Positions 24,478 through 35,459 of a DNA stretch of 64,000 nucleotides are shown piece by piece (the first letter of the stretch is position 1; each line of letters starts with the position of its first letter). The stretch is from Piliocolobus tephrosceles (Eukaryota; Chordata; Mammalia; Primates; Cercopithecidae), in contig NC_045444.1 in NCBI RefSeq assembly GCF_002776525.5, positions 27,304,658 through 27,368,657 of the forward strand, given 5' to 3'. A program made the position numbers and the translations under genes. The notes beneath the pieces are model-generated. The model was not told where the DNA came from, did not search any database, and saw nothing but the letters and a program-made list of their open reading frames with translations.

Positions 24478-24762
24478 TTTTTTTTTTTTTTTGAGACGGA
24501 GTCTCGCTCTGTTGCCCAGGCTGGAGTGCGGTGGCGTGATCTCCGCTCACTGTAAGCTCCGCCTCCCGGGTTCACGCCATTCTCCTGCCTCAGACTCCTG
24601 AGTAGCTGGGACTACAGGCGCCTGCCGCCACCCCCGGCTAATTTTTTTGTATTTTTAGTAGAGACGGGGTTTCACCGTGGTCTCGATCTCCTGACCTCGT
24701 GATCCACCCACCTCGGCCTCCCACAGTGCTGGGATTACAGGCGTGAGCCACTGCGCTCGGCC
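24478..24762 (-). mobile_element. Young AluY with the Yd-type 12-bp deletion, reverse orientation
   Basis: High CpG content and low divergence mark a young AluY. The perfect 14-bp target-site duplication 'tgtatttcagtttt' lies at 24464-24477 and 24763-24776. Compared with AluY, the left arm lacks 12 bases: 'ttcaccgtg' runs straight into 'gtctcgatctcc', so the reverse complement of 'ttagccaggatg' is missing. A shared 12-bp deletion in this area defines the AluYd lineage. The remaining body follows AluY. Confidence 0.93.
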
Positions 24763-24777
24763 TGTATTTCAGTTTTA

Positions 24778-25962
24778 CAACCTGGTTCATATGGAAGAGG
24801 ATCAGGTACAGTTGGAGTCAACTGCAAATAAACTAAGAAATATAATGTTAGATAAGAGTGGTATACATTTGGGTAGCTGACATCAATAACTAAGGATTCT
24901 GTTCTTATCTTTGCAAATCCTATAATTATTTTTGAGCCTAAAACTAGCACTCTGATACCAAACTCTGGTATCAGTTTGTGTCAAATTATGATATAAAATA
25001 TTAATTTCTAGAGACAAGTTTTACCCATCAATTAATACACCCTTCCTGCAGCTTGATTCTGAGCTAATTTGCATTCAGCTGGCGTCCATCATATAAAAAA
25101 GGAAAGGTGTATTCTTTATTTCCTCCTCTTTCAGGGAGTCTCCCCTCTATTACAGTGAGTTTTTTAATGAGGTACACCATCAGGACCACATGAGACATAC
25201 AGGGGGACGAAAGATACATTCTAAGAGCAAATGTAATTTAATTTAATTTCTTCAGGGGGAAGCCAACACTTTATTGATGTTCTGGCATTTCTAAGAATGG
25301 AGTACTAGACAGACTTGAAGAACTGACTTCCTAAATAAAAGGCAGGAAAACGAATGGGTCAAGAAAGAGAGTAAGTAATTACTGAAAGGACTTTGTTACT
25401 GTTGACTTTACCTAATAGATGGCCTCAGCAGGTTTTCATTAACCTGGTCCATTTATATTCCTATTAGACGGCAGCTGAGAAATACTAAGCAGCTAGGAAT
25501 GACTCTTCTATTTTGAGGAAGAAATGTATTACTATAATGAATATTCAGTACAGCAGCATGAGGGAACTTGAAATATTATTTTCTAGTGTTCCTCTGATTT
25601 AGGCCCAGAATTTATGATGCTGTACTGTAGGCTGAACTATTCCAGTGACCAGATGGAAACAGAATTTCTCTTCTGCTTAAGAAGAAAAGGAAAAAAAAAA
25701 AAAAGTTGGCCAGGTAATCGGCCAACACACACACACGTTGCAAGGCATTTTGTCAGATACCTTAAGGTCTGCCATAGAATAATAGGCATGATCCCAGCCC
25801 TGAAGGATCCTATGCTTTCAGTATGTCAAAGCAAATGCGGGGGTCAATTAATTTCTGTACTGCATGATAATAACTCCAGGAGCTGCATCTAGACTTCTTA
25901 GCAGTATTTACCACTATTAATTTTTCTATTCTTTGAAACACTTGTATGTATGATTTCAGTTG
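24778..25962. other. No repeat confidently named
   Basis: Mostly unique-looking DNA with an A-run near 25690-25703 and a short (CA)6 near 25725. The 92-codon forward frame 25614-25892 shows no recognisable domain. Confidence 0.4.
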
Positions 25963-26880
25963 CTTCCAATTTCTGTTTATTTGTTTCTAGGCAGCCTGGG
26001 AACACTTCTCAATTCATATGGCTTCTATTTCCTCTCCAAACTCCATCTTCAACCTAAATGTCTTCTGTACTCTAGAATCCTTTATCCGTCTGCCCTGGAC
26101 CTCTCCATGTGAACATCATATAGACAACTTGAATTCAGTATTTCTAACATGGAACTTATAATTTTTTGCATAAGTCTGACACTTGTCTTATAGATGATAT
26201 CTCAGCAAACATCACGAATATCCTTTCTTTTTTCCAAATGACGATATAGTCATTATGCCTGACTCCTCATCCCTTCCTTCAGAAATCCTGTTAACCAGCA
26301 CATTGTCTGAATTCTGTAACTGCTCTGGCAGAGTTGGATTCAAGTCATCTTTCCTTATTTAGATTAATAGAAATACAATTCAACTACTCCCTTCATTGAT
26401 TGATTTTTCTACAGAGCAACTAAGAATAACTTTTCTAAAACTGGCATTTGATAAACTCACTCCTGTACATAAAATCATTCAATGACTTCAATCCTCTCAA
26501 AATAGAATAAGTATCTATATGAAGAATTGCATGATGTTCTATGATCTGGGCCCTTTTCCATCTCTTACTTATCCATAACTTTTACTCTAAAATTCAAGTA
26601 CACTAAACTACTGTGAATTTCCTATGCTTTCGCTCACCACAAGGACTTTGAATAAACTGTTTCCTCATCCTGTAACTCCTTTTGTCCTATTCTTTGTTCC
26701 ACTTGACCAATTCCTACTCATCCTTTCAGCATGAGTTTGTCATTGTTTCTCAGGAGAAGCTTTCTCTGGCATTCATCTTCATCTAGAGACTGGTTGCTTA
26801 CCTTTTTAGCCTAAGGGCTTCCACTGCCCCTGTTGTTCTTAACCTACCGCAGTACTTGCCAGAGTACTCAGGACCCACTA
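25963..26880 (+). repeat. L2 LINE, left part
   Basis: L2 internal-to-3' sequence: 'tttatccgtctgccctggac', 'gaattcagtatttctaacat', 'aaactggcatttgataaact', 'atgatctgggcccttttcca', 'ccttttgtcctattctttgt'. It is cut at 26880 by the Tigger-like MITE, and its 3' end resumes at about 27385. Bases 25963-26092 are the apparent source of the inverted copy at 28106-28245. Confidence 0.7.
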
Positions 26881-27198
26881 GAGTCATGAGTCCCTTCAGG
26901 AGGGGGATATGTTCTGAGAAACGTGTGCTTAGGTCATTTTGCCATTGTGCAAATGTCATAGAATGTATTTACACAAACCTAGACAGTGCAGCCTCCTACA
27001 CACCTAGGCTATATGGTGCAGCCTGATGCTCCTGAGCCACAAATCTGTACATTATGTTACTGTACTTAACACTCTCAGCAACTGTAATACAATGGAAAGT
27101 ATTTGTGTGTCTAAAGATAGAAGAAATACAGTAAAAATATTATAATCGTATGAAATCACTGTTATATATGCAGTCTGTCATTATGCAGCACATGGCTG
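26881..27198. mobile_element. Tigger-like (pogo/Tc1-mariner) non-autonomous DNA transposon
   Basis: 318 bp bounded by TA dinucleotides (26879-26880 and 27199-27200), the expected target duplication for this superfamily. The ends are inverted repeats: 'gagtcatgag' on the left and 'cacatggctg' on the right. The body ('ttctgagaaacgtgtgctta', 'cacacctaggctatatggtg', 'catgttactgtacttaacac'-like) is a common human MITE that I place in the Tigger group from memory. No transposase sequence remains. Confidence 0.7.
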
Positions 27199-27200
27199 TA

Positions 27201-27384
27201 CATAATTTGTGAAGCTCAGTGCCAAAGGAAAATGAGAGACCCATTGTTCAAAAATTACCAAGAATTTCAAGAGGGTGTTAGAAGAGCATTTAACCAAGTA
27301 AAGAGCTCTTCTAAGTACAGGAAACTTTGCCACTATGCAGGTCACACATTTACCAGGCTTCCTAAGCAAGCATCTTGCTGCTTT
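27201..27384. repeat. Short hAT-type or unassigned medium-reiteration repeat
   Basis: 'gtgaagctcagtgccaaagg', 'attgttcaaaaattaccaag' and 'aatttcaagagggtgttaga' match a common human repeat that I know by sequence but cannot name. It sits between the Tigger-like element and the L2 3' end. Confidence 0.5.
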
Positions 27385-27530
27385 TTCTGTCTCTATTGCT
27401 CCCTAAATTGTAAGCTTCTTGAAAGTAGAGTCTTTTTGTCCTACCTCCCCATTACTTTTTTAGCAATTAGCATTTTTTCTTGTCTGTAATTATTGCTCAG
27501 AAAATATCTGTCAATTCAATTCTCCATTCT
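27385..27530 (+). repeat. L2 LINE 3' end, right part
   Basis: 'attgtaagcttcttgaaagt' then 'attgctcagaaaatatctgt' is the L2 terminal pattern. It is likely the continuation of the L2 at 25963-26880, separated from it by two DNA-transposon insertions. Confidence 0.65.
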
Positions 27531-28085
27531 GATAAAAATAAATCACAATGTGGGCATCAGTCTTCTGGCAACATCTGCGAAATGAGAGGATTTGTCAACA
27601 TGCTGTAACTGGGCACCTCCGGTAGTAAGATTAAATTGAAGCTTATTTTAATCGATAACCATACCCAAATTTATTAAAGATATTAGTTAATGGTATGCAC
27701 TATAAAATCTAAAATTATTTTTAGTAAGAATTATTAAAACATAAATATATAATGTATATAGTAACTATAGATTTACACGAATTTGAATAATAATTCAAAT
27801 TATTCCCAGTATTTCAGTGGAATGTGGAAACTGCTGTGTTGGTTACTGAGCTGCAGTGGCCTCCAGCAGCACCGTGCTTTGTGCAGATTGCGTGCAAATT
27901 TTCAAGGAGTACTAGATTTAGCCTTATACAGACAGATCATTTGTTTCTTTCTTATTTAGTCCTTCCCTATTTTGCTTTTTACTTAAATAACTTGTTTCTA
28001 AGAGATTCGTATCAATGCCCCTCCTCAGTCCTCTTGGGGTTTTAGATTCACTGTGCTTTTCCCACATTCTCTTGAATTTGCTGCC
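27531..28085. other. No feature recognised
   Basis: Unique-looking DNA. The 73-codon forward frame at 27824-28045 has no recognisable domain. Confidence 0.4.
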
Positions 28086-28265
28086 CCAAATACCTATCCA
28101 AACTCTGTAGATGGATAAAGCCTTCTAGAGTACAGAAGACATTCAGGTTGTAGATGGAGTTTGGGGAGGAAATAGAAGCCATGCGAATTGAGAAGTTTGT
28201 CCAGGTTGCCTAAAAACACAAATAAATTGAACTAGGAATTGGAGTCCAAATACCTATCCAAACTC
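28086..28265 (-). repeat. Inverted local copy of L2 sequence flanked by a perfect 20-bp direct repeat
   Basis: Bases 28106-28245 are the reverse complement of about 25963-26092. I count roughly 104 matches in 118 aligned positions of the core, plus one 2-base indel. The insert is flanked exactly by 'ccaaatacctatccaaactc' at 28086-28105 and 28246-28265 (20/20 identical). Two independent L2 copies would be far less alike, so this is a secondary copy of the neighbouring L2. No poly(A) is seen at either end. Confidence 0.85.
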
Positions 28266-28319
28266 CACAGTTGGACAAAAAGAGGGAAACTCTGAGAATG
28301 TCGAGTGCAGCACAAGATC

Positions 28320-28500
28320 GCGGAATGTAAATTCCTAAGCTAAGTGGTCCAAGGTCTACTATTTCTCTCCCTTTCTCCTCCCTCCTCCTCTCCCTCTGCC
28401 TCTACCTCTCTAAGCCTTGGTTTCTTCACCTGTAAAATGACATATTAGGATTCTACAACTTTGATGTTCTTTCCAGCTTTACCACTGCATCATGTACCTT
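28320..28500 (+). repeat. MIR-like fragment with CT-rich low complexity
   Basis: 'ctctaagccttggtttcttc' and 'acctgtaaaatgacatatta' are MIR core motifs. A CCTCT-rich run (28365-28405) precedes them. Confidence 0.55.
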
Positions 28501-28669
28501 TCAGAGTAGGAAAGGCTGGGCCTTGGGAGAGAAGCAGAAGTCAGATAAATGAAAGTGAAAGGGGAGGGAGGGCACTGAGGAAGACCTGGCCTAAGAGAGT
28601 CCTCGGCACACAGGTGACTGTGAGTGAGCCTGCCCTAGTGACCCAGCCTTCGTGGCCTGAGTGCGTAAT

Positions 28670-28830
28670 GCACCAAGCTCTGTTCTGAGAACTTCTTGTG
28701 TATCAATAATTTACTCATCCCAACAATCACTCTTATTTTATCGATAGGAAAATTAAATCCCATGGCTAGTTTGTGATTGATTCAGGATTTAAAAATCATT
28801 CAGTTTGACCTCATGTTATTCCTGGGTCCC
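28670..28830 (+). repeat. MIR SINE
   Basis: 'caccaagctctgttctgaga', 'tttactcatcccaacaatca' and 'gataggaaaattaaatccca' follow MIR order. Confidence 0.6.
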
Positions 28831-28896
28831 CATGATTAGGAAAATCTCTAAAATCACATTTTGAAGAATTTGGGCTCATGATCATTAGGTTATTTC

Positions 28897-28926
28897 AAAA
28901 CAAACAAACAAACAAACAAAAAAAAA
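28897..28926. repeat. (CAAA)n simple repeat
   Basis: Five to six CAAA units followed by an A-run. Confidence 0.9.
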
Positions 28927-29689
28927 CAGCACAATTTTCTCTTTCAGATATCTCTTGGGAATTTGCTCTTTAGAAAGCACAATGAACATAAAGATATAAT
29001 TCTTACAAAATTTAACAGGAAAGGAGCTACCAAATGACAATGGATGAGAAAGGCATCTTGTTACTTATTTTCTGGACCTCTTATTCCAGCAGATGATTAC
29101 ATTACATTTCTGTCTTTTATTTCTCTTGCTGCATGATTTTTCACAGGCTTTGTTCTACACACTCATCATCTTTGGTATTCTTTAGTTTTTTTTTTTTTTT
29201 TTTAATTATCTATGTCTCTTTTCAGCAGATTGAATCAGTAAGGTAACATTTCTCTAAGTTCTCCATTCAATAATACTTTAAAAAATGATGCTTGATTATT
29301 TAATGCCAGCATTGCCACATTGTGGAATGATTGTTCGCAATGAACTTTTTAATTTGCACCATGCAAACTATCCCTCCTTTCACGCCATTTATTTTTCCCC
29401 ATACTTATCTTTATTAACTATAATTGTCTACAGCTGCTGTATTTACCATTTATCCTGCCTCAGATTTCAATCCAATCCTGTCACTTGAGGAGGTGCATAA
29501 TATATACAAGGCAATTTGGCATATTCTGATGCCTCCTGGGGTAAATTTATAGCCTTTATATCAAAACATGAAAAGATAAGTTTTATTCTACCCTCTTGGA
29601 AAATTCCCAGTAACCTAACATGGAAATATGTCTGACCTACTTTAAAAGAGTCAGTGCAATATTGCCTAATAGTGATAATAATGTCATAA
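28927..29689. other. No feature recognised
   Basis: Unique-looking DNA with a T-run near 29188-29204. The forward frame 29285-29488 has no recognisable domain. Confidence 0.4.
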
Positions 29690-29875
29690 GGTGCTGCAAC
29701 AAGTTCTTCCTGGAGACTAAATCACTTGATCTTCACAACAAATTTATAAAATAAGTATTGTTATCCCCACTTTGAAGATGAGGAAGGTTTAGAAATGATT
29801 TAACTTGGAATTTTCATGCCCTTGATATGTGATAAAGCTGATTTGAACCAGGTTTCTCTGACTTCATCCCGACGT
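29690..29875 (+). repeat. MIR SINE
   Basis: 'ttgatcttcacaacaaattt', 'attgttatccccactttgaa', 'gatgaggaaggtttagaaat' and 'tgatttgaaccaggtttctc' in MIR order. Confidence 0.7.
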
Positions 29876-31844
29876 TACTATAAATAAAAGCAGCACAGCC
29901 AAACAATGACCATGTCCTCAATCATCCTCACCACAAAAACACATATATCCCCTTAGTAATTTTGATGTCACCATAATGTAAAGCAAAACAAAGCAAAACC
30001 AGATGAGGTCCTAAATGACATCGTATTCAAAAGCCCAGAGACCAGGTCGGCTGAAAACATTGTAAAAAGAGTTGATTCAATGTTACTGTCAAATTCTACC
30101 AGAAAACTAGCTGCGGCCTATATATTCTCTTACTTATCTTGTATTATAAGTTGAATACCTTCCATTTTATGGATGAAAATTCTGTCTATGGATTGAAATA
30201 CTGAATAAGATAGAATGTATTTAGTTCTCCTTGAACTACCTGTATTTCTACCTTGTGAGAAAAGTCTTATATATCATAACCTTGCTTTTTACAAATCTAT
30301 AAATCACAAATACCCTTTAATATAATGTTTTCCTTAATCAAATAACTCAACTCATGGTTTACTTGCAAGGTGTTCCAGATACAACTTTACTAATTTATTC
30401 TTCCTCTCTCATCTTGCATTTTCAACAGACTCAGTACAACCATGAGAAAAGATAAATTCCTATTAAAAGTAGGCTTAGAGGAAGAAGTACTATATTGTTG
30501 AAATAAATCTAAAATCAAATATAGGGTGCTTATATGACATTTAAAATACAATTATAAATGACCAATAAAGTACTCATACAACAGAATCACATGAAATCAT
30601 CAAATAATCATGATGAAAAGCAGAAATTGTATCACTTTTAATACTGAATAAAATAAATAATTGTGCAACCATATACAAAACATACCTTGTGATTTTTCTT
30701 TAAACGTATGTTTACATTGCTTTTGATAAAGAATTTAATCTCCACATTATCAATTCTGGTTTACCATTCTGGACAATTTAAATTATTAACAGGGGTGCAA
30801 TTGAAGACTTAGAACAACCCTGAATACTAGATGACTCACCAAAATATACAGCTATAAGCAGTCACGTTACAACTTTCTATTTTGAAATTTTAGTAGTAAG
30901 AAAATTAAGATATAATACGTCAATTTTCCCCATAATTTCTCAGCAGACAATGAGAAGGAACTACTGTAGTGATTAAATAGCTGGAGAGATTCAATTTTGA
31001 GGGAAGATTAAGAAATTAAATACGTAGAAGTTGGTTTGGTGACCACTAACTGAGAGGGGATATGGGTGATTGTTTTTATATTTGAATGACACCTTCAAAG
31101 ATGGACATTAGTGGTTTACCACCTGGAAATGGGCAATAGTAAAAAGACATGGGCAATGTTCAAATAAACATGCAGAAAAATCTATAATAATAAGGTAATG
31201 TAATGATAATCTTTTGTGTATTGTAGAACTGTCCTTATGAAAAATAAGATAGGTCAGTTTTCTTAATTTTAAGGGCAGTCATTTTTATAAATAAACATAT
31301 CATTTTTTATTTTTGTTTACCAGACATGTTTAAACATAGCACATATCATTTTACCATTTTTAAGTCATATTATATTTTACATGGCATTCTTTCAAAATTA
31401 GAAATTTGTAATTGATAAAACAGTCATTTCTTCTCTACATTATTTTAGTAATGAAAAAATAAACAGTAATCAGCATAAAATTTGTCACCGCATGCATTTT
31501 AACTTAAAAATGAATGTTCACTAGCTGGACTATTAGCTAATGGTTTATAAAATAAGGATCATAAAACACAGTAAGTCACCGAATCAGTACAGCATTCCCA
31601 TCTCATAGGTAGAGGGTTGCTGTTAGGTTCAATCTCATTTACTCTCCTTGTTAATGTTCTGGAAAGAGGTAGTTAATATGACATTTGTTACTTTCATATT
31701 ACATTGAAACTTGCATTGGGAATATAATTTATTTCAGAAGCAAATATTAGACTACCTGAAGAAGTATTGGAAAGTAAATACAGAGAGCTAAATGTAAAGA
31801 TAACAATAAATGAGAATGTTTTCCAGAAAAGATGGTAGCAAAGT
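29876..31844. other. Repeat-poor AT-rich DNA
   Basis: About 2 kb with no named repeat and no reading frame of interest. Either unique sequence or repeats decayed beyond recognition by eye. Confidence 0.4.
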
Positions 31845-31926
31845 GGGTAACATCATATGGGACTTATATACCAGGTTAGATCTATGGGTAATGTCATATG
31901 GGACTTGTATACCAGGCTAGATCCCA
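31845..31926 (+). repeat. Tandem duplication of a 41-bp unit
   Basis: 31845-31885 and 31886-31926 are consecutive 41-bp copies ('gggtaacatcatatgggact...' and 'gggtaatgtcatatgggact...'), about 35/41 identical. There are exactly two full copies. 41 is not a multiple of three, which argues against coding use of the 64-codon frame that crosses it. Confidence 0.9.
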
Positions 31927-32499
31927 TAAGCCTCATTGGTAATGCTGAATGTGGTGCTACTCAGCCACCTGAACAACATCAAACATGCTTGAAAAGAATT
32001 AAGAGTCATCAACAGACTACAGAACTACAGATTTTCTTCTATAAGAAATAATTGGCTCCATTTCTGTGAAAGTGGCTACAAATGGCATTCAAAATTAGAA
32101 GAAGACTAGGTGGTTAAACCCACAGTACATCACCAGGAGGAAGGTACAGCACCCAGCACTGTCGTACACTTTAATATGAGGATTACTATCATGATGCTAA
32201 TGCTAGCTTTTGCTTATGGTGCTTCTACCCTCATGTTTAGCACCAACATTTTCTGTTTCTGAGCTGTATAGTATTAGATTCGGTGAGGAGGTAGCAGAGT
32301 AGGAGCTAGAGGAGCTAAAAGTCATCTCTTGGAAGGACAGTTGCTGCTTCTGCAGAGAAAAGCTTAAAGGTCGGTGACTGCATGAGAGCATTCTTACTTT
32401 GTGTTTACATTCCCAAGCACATTTAAACTTTTTTTTGGTAGTGGAGGGTGGCGAGGTAAGGGGCACTTAAAATTCACTCAGGGAGTGCTTCTGTGGAGT
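31927..32499. other. No feature recognised
   Basis: Unique-looking DNA. The reverse frame 32203-32466 (87 codons) is serine-rich with no recognisable domain. Confidence 0.4.
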
Positions 32500-32710
32500 A
32501 TAGAACCTCTAGGTGCTGGAAAAACAGTGGGGAGCAAGACAAAAGAAAATCCTGCTCTCGCACATCTTACCAAGTAGAAAGTTTAGACAATTATACAGAG
32601 GATAACAATAAGGAATGGTGACTGCTGTACAGGATGCTCAGAAAACCAATAGCAGGTTGGCCTAATGGACCCAAGAATCAGGGAAAGGTGTTCCTGAGAA
32701 AATATCAATG
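32500..32710 (-). repeat. L2 LINE fragment, reverse orientation
   Basis: 'ctaggtgctggaaaaacagt', 'gagcaagacaaaagaaaatc', 'aatcagggaaaggtgttcct' follow the antisense L2 3' region. Confidence 0.6.
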
Positions 32711-33044
32711 AAACCTAAAGGGCTCACTTGTTTTTAAGTGAGATCCAGACATTACAAAATCGGTTGTACACTTAAAAAGGAAAAAAGAGTTGGACTATTT
32801 TTGCTTTTTGAAAGATTGAAACAATTAGGTCAATCAAAATGGTAAATGGGTTTTCAAATCCACCTATCTTCAAGCTACGTTCAGTAGCTAGATTTCCATA
32901 CTTTGTTAAACCCCTTCTTTAATTTCTCTGATTATTTGACTGAGCTGTAGCATATTCCAAATAGAAATTATTCAATAGCAACTGCAGTATGTTTGTGAAG
33001 AAATTTCAGAAAGAAAAAAAAAAAAGAGCTTAGGGCATTAACTT

Positions 33045-33240
33045 AGAGCAGTGATTTTCAAATTTTGAGTACATGAAGTTCTTTACGGTATTTAATAAGA
33101 ATTTGGATTTCTGCCCCTGCCCCACTCCTAATGAAATTATTATGAAGGTTTGCGGCTGGGCTCAATACGTTGTATTTTAAACCAGGACCCAGAGTTATTT
33201 TGGTGCAGGTACTGCAAAGCCATACCTTGAGAAACACGGA
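33045..33240. repeat. MER5-type (hAT-Charlie) MITE, first copy
   Basis: 'gagcagtgattttcaaattt' at one end and 'aaagccataccttgagaaac' at the other are the family's terminal motifs ('cagtggttctcaaa...tttgagaaccactg'). The middle 'ttggatttctgcccctgccc' also fits. Confidence 0.6.
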
Positions 33241-33425
33241 ATTAGAGGATGTGTTAACAGAGTTAGCTACTCTTATTTGAAGACAGCAGAGATAATTTAT
33301 TCTCTTCTCTCATTCTGTCTTTCCTTCATCACAATCCTATTTAACCCACAGGAATTGGGAAGAAGTTTCTCTGTAAACAGTCTAAATCCTATGCATAAGC
33401 ACGAAGACAGAAATAAAAAAACAAT

Positions 33426-33570
33426 ATTTCCCATACTGGCTTCACATTAGAATCATCTGGGGAGCTTTAAAAAATTACTGATACCTGGTCTCTCTTCCTA
33501 GAGACACTGATTGGGTCCCCAGTAGTGTTTTAAGCTCCCCAGATGACTATAATGCACATCAGGGTTGCCA
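33426..33570. repeat. Palindromic MER5-type MITE, second copy
   Basis: The left arm 'aatcatctggggagctttaa' and right arm 'ttttaagctccccagatga' are near-perfect inverted repeats. Around them are 'ttcacattag' and 'aatgcacatcag'. Folding would give a long hairpin. The family is hAT-like and non-autonomous. Confidence 0.65.
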
Positions 33571-33599
33571 ACCACAGGCAACCAGGAAAGACAAACTAT

Positions 33600-33795
33600 T
33601 TATTTAGCATTCTCTATGTTACAGTTCCTTTGTTAGATGCTATAGATATTGATACATAGCTGATTTTGTTTAATAGTCACATCATTTGTAAATGTTGATA
33701 GTGAACCCAATGATTCATCACTCCAAAGGCACAAAAGGAAAGTCAGGATTACAATTTTGAGCGGCTTAATTTAATGCCTGTGTTTATTTTTAATT
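33600..33795 (+). repeat. MIR SINE (weak)
   Basis: 'tttagcattctctatgttac', 'aatagtcacatcatttgtaa' and 'gaaagtcaggattacaattt' are in MIR order but very diverged. A short L2/MIR-like end ('tgcagtacttggcatatagt') follows at about 33955. Confidence 0.5.
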
Positions 33796-34000
33796 AGTTG
33801 ATTTTCATTTTTACCCTCAATACAATTTTTTTTTTTTTTATTTAACCTGTACTATGTTACAACACTGGATCACCTCTCCAGTGTCGAAATATGCTTCCGC
33901 ATGGTGGCATAGCCTTCTAGCCAATAGTCCTATTTTAGAGAGATTATAATTCTCCAGTGTGCAGTACTTGGCATATAGTATGTACACAATAATGTCAGGT

Positions 34001-34540
34001 TTTGAAATGGACTTTCTAGTAGTGCTTTTCAAGCATGTGAATATTTGCCACATTTTGAGCTTTGTTGCCTTCTAAAAGTATGACGAATTGAAAATGAAAG
34101 TGTTGATACTAGAAATGGTAAAACTGAAGCAAAACTGGCATTATGAGGCAGCCCAAATGAAATATATTCTTAGTCTCCAAGGCACATTCCTTTGTCATCT
34201 GCTAATTTGCTCTGTGTTAAGAAAAGGATTACATCAAAGAATATACATAATATCGTGGAACTCTACCTTTGAAACTCATATATAAATATGAGGTTTAGTG
34301 TGAGAACTAAAGAGGACTTTAGATATCGCTTTATGCATCAGTACATTTTCCTGCCATCTAAGGGTAAGTTTCTATTCATTAGGCTTCTGGTAAGTACACA
34401 ACTTCCTAGAGAAAAATTAATCAAGCAAAATAGTGTGGTTATTAAATTTCTATTGACATTTTTAAAACTCTGGTAAGATACCTTCAACATTATTGTAACA
34501 TTCTACTCAAATCCCATGTAAAAGCTAGTAGTTGTTTATC
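34001..34540. other. No feature recognised
   Basis: Unique-looking DNA with two short forward frames (34088-34285, 34288-34476). Neither has a recognisable domain. Confidence 0.35.
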
Positions 34541-34660
34541 CCCCACTGGCAGACTGTAAACTCCATGAGAGCAGGTGCCTTGTCTATTTTTTTTTTTTTT
34601 TTTTTTTTTTTTTACCTCTATATTCCCAGTGCCTGGAATAGCATTGATTTATCAAAATAA
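34541..34660 (+). repeat. L2 LINE 3' end with an internal 27-base T-run
   Basis: 'gcagactgtaaactccatga' and 'gagcaggtgccttgtctatt' belong to L2, as does 'cctctatattcccagtgcct' after the run. The uninterrupted T-run spans 34587-34613 and is an expansion of the short T tract normally at this point of L2. Confidence 0.7.
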
Positions 34661-34828
34661 TAAAGGAAAACACAAGAGGAAGCCTCATCCTTAATGTTAA
34701 AATTAGTTTCTTTATTCTAAAATTGTAATCTCATATGACCTAAGAGAATAATACATTAAGCTAACATTTTTTCATTAGAAATGTATGCTAATTTTTACAT
34801 GTAACCCATACATTATTATGTGCACACT

Positions 34829-35135
34829 GTTGGGCCTCAGAAAATAATAGCCTAAAGCGAAGGCCTCAGAAGCAAAAGGTTTTCTCTTACCTTCTCCTGC
34901 CCTATTTCCCAGTCCCTTTCTACCTGAAGGCTAGCCATAGAAACTAGAATCCCTCTTGCCTAAGGTGAGTCATAGAAACCAGAATCCCTTTTCCCAAAAT
35001 CAAGCCATAAAACCTAAAAATATTACACAATTTACCCTCCCCCTTTAAGGAGAACTTGTGCTTGATGCCAAAATGAACTGGAAATTTCTCAGGGAATTAT
35101 AGGATCAATGTGAGCTACCACATAATAAAGGAAAA
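34829..35135 (+). repeat. Retroviral LTR-like fragment
   Basis: Begins 'tgttgggcctcagaaaataa' and contains direct-repeat-like 'ccatagaaactagaatccct' / 'catagaaaccagaatccctt' blocks (34936 and 34971), then 'gcttgatgccaaaatgaact'. The layout resembles an ERV LTR front, but I cannot name the family, and the 3' edge is arbitrary. Confidence 0.45.
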
Positions 35136-35459
35136 AAAAAAAAATTCTGATAAGGTACCTGAGATGTATTTACAAAGTCTACTCTCAATATCTTACTGCT
35201 TCAAATTTCCTCCTGATGTCCCCATATTTATTAAGGGCATCAACAACTAGGTTTGAAATTTTGATATCATATCTCCTCAAGCTTCTTCTCAAATTTCTGA
35301 GAATCTAAGTCTCCTCTTTGTTTCCTGATTGACATCTGAATTTACTGCTCTTGGCTAAAGCCTCAGTAACTGTGATTGGACTCCTGCCTTCCCTGGATTG
35401 CCTGGCCCCAAAACATCATCCAAACTTTTGTAGAAGCTAATCTCACTAAAATGGATCTG

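Noticed and set aside
28365..28405. A polypyrimidine tract marking a 3' splice site
   Set aside because: The CT-rich run leads into MIR sequence, and no supporting exon frame or donor site was found.
31857..32051. A small repetitive protein spanning the 41-bp duplication
   Set aside because: The unit length is not a multiple of three, so the two copies are read in different frames.
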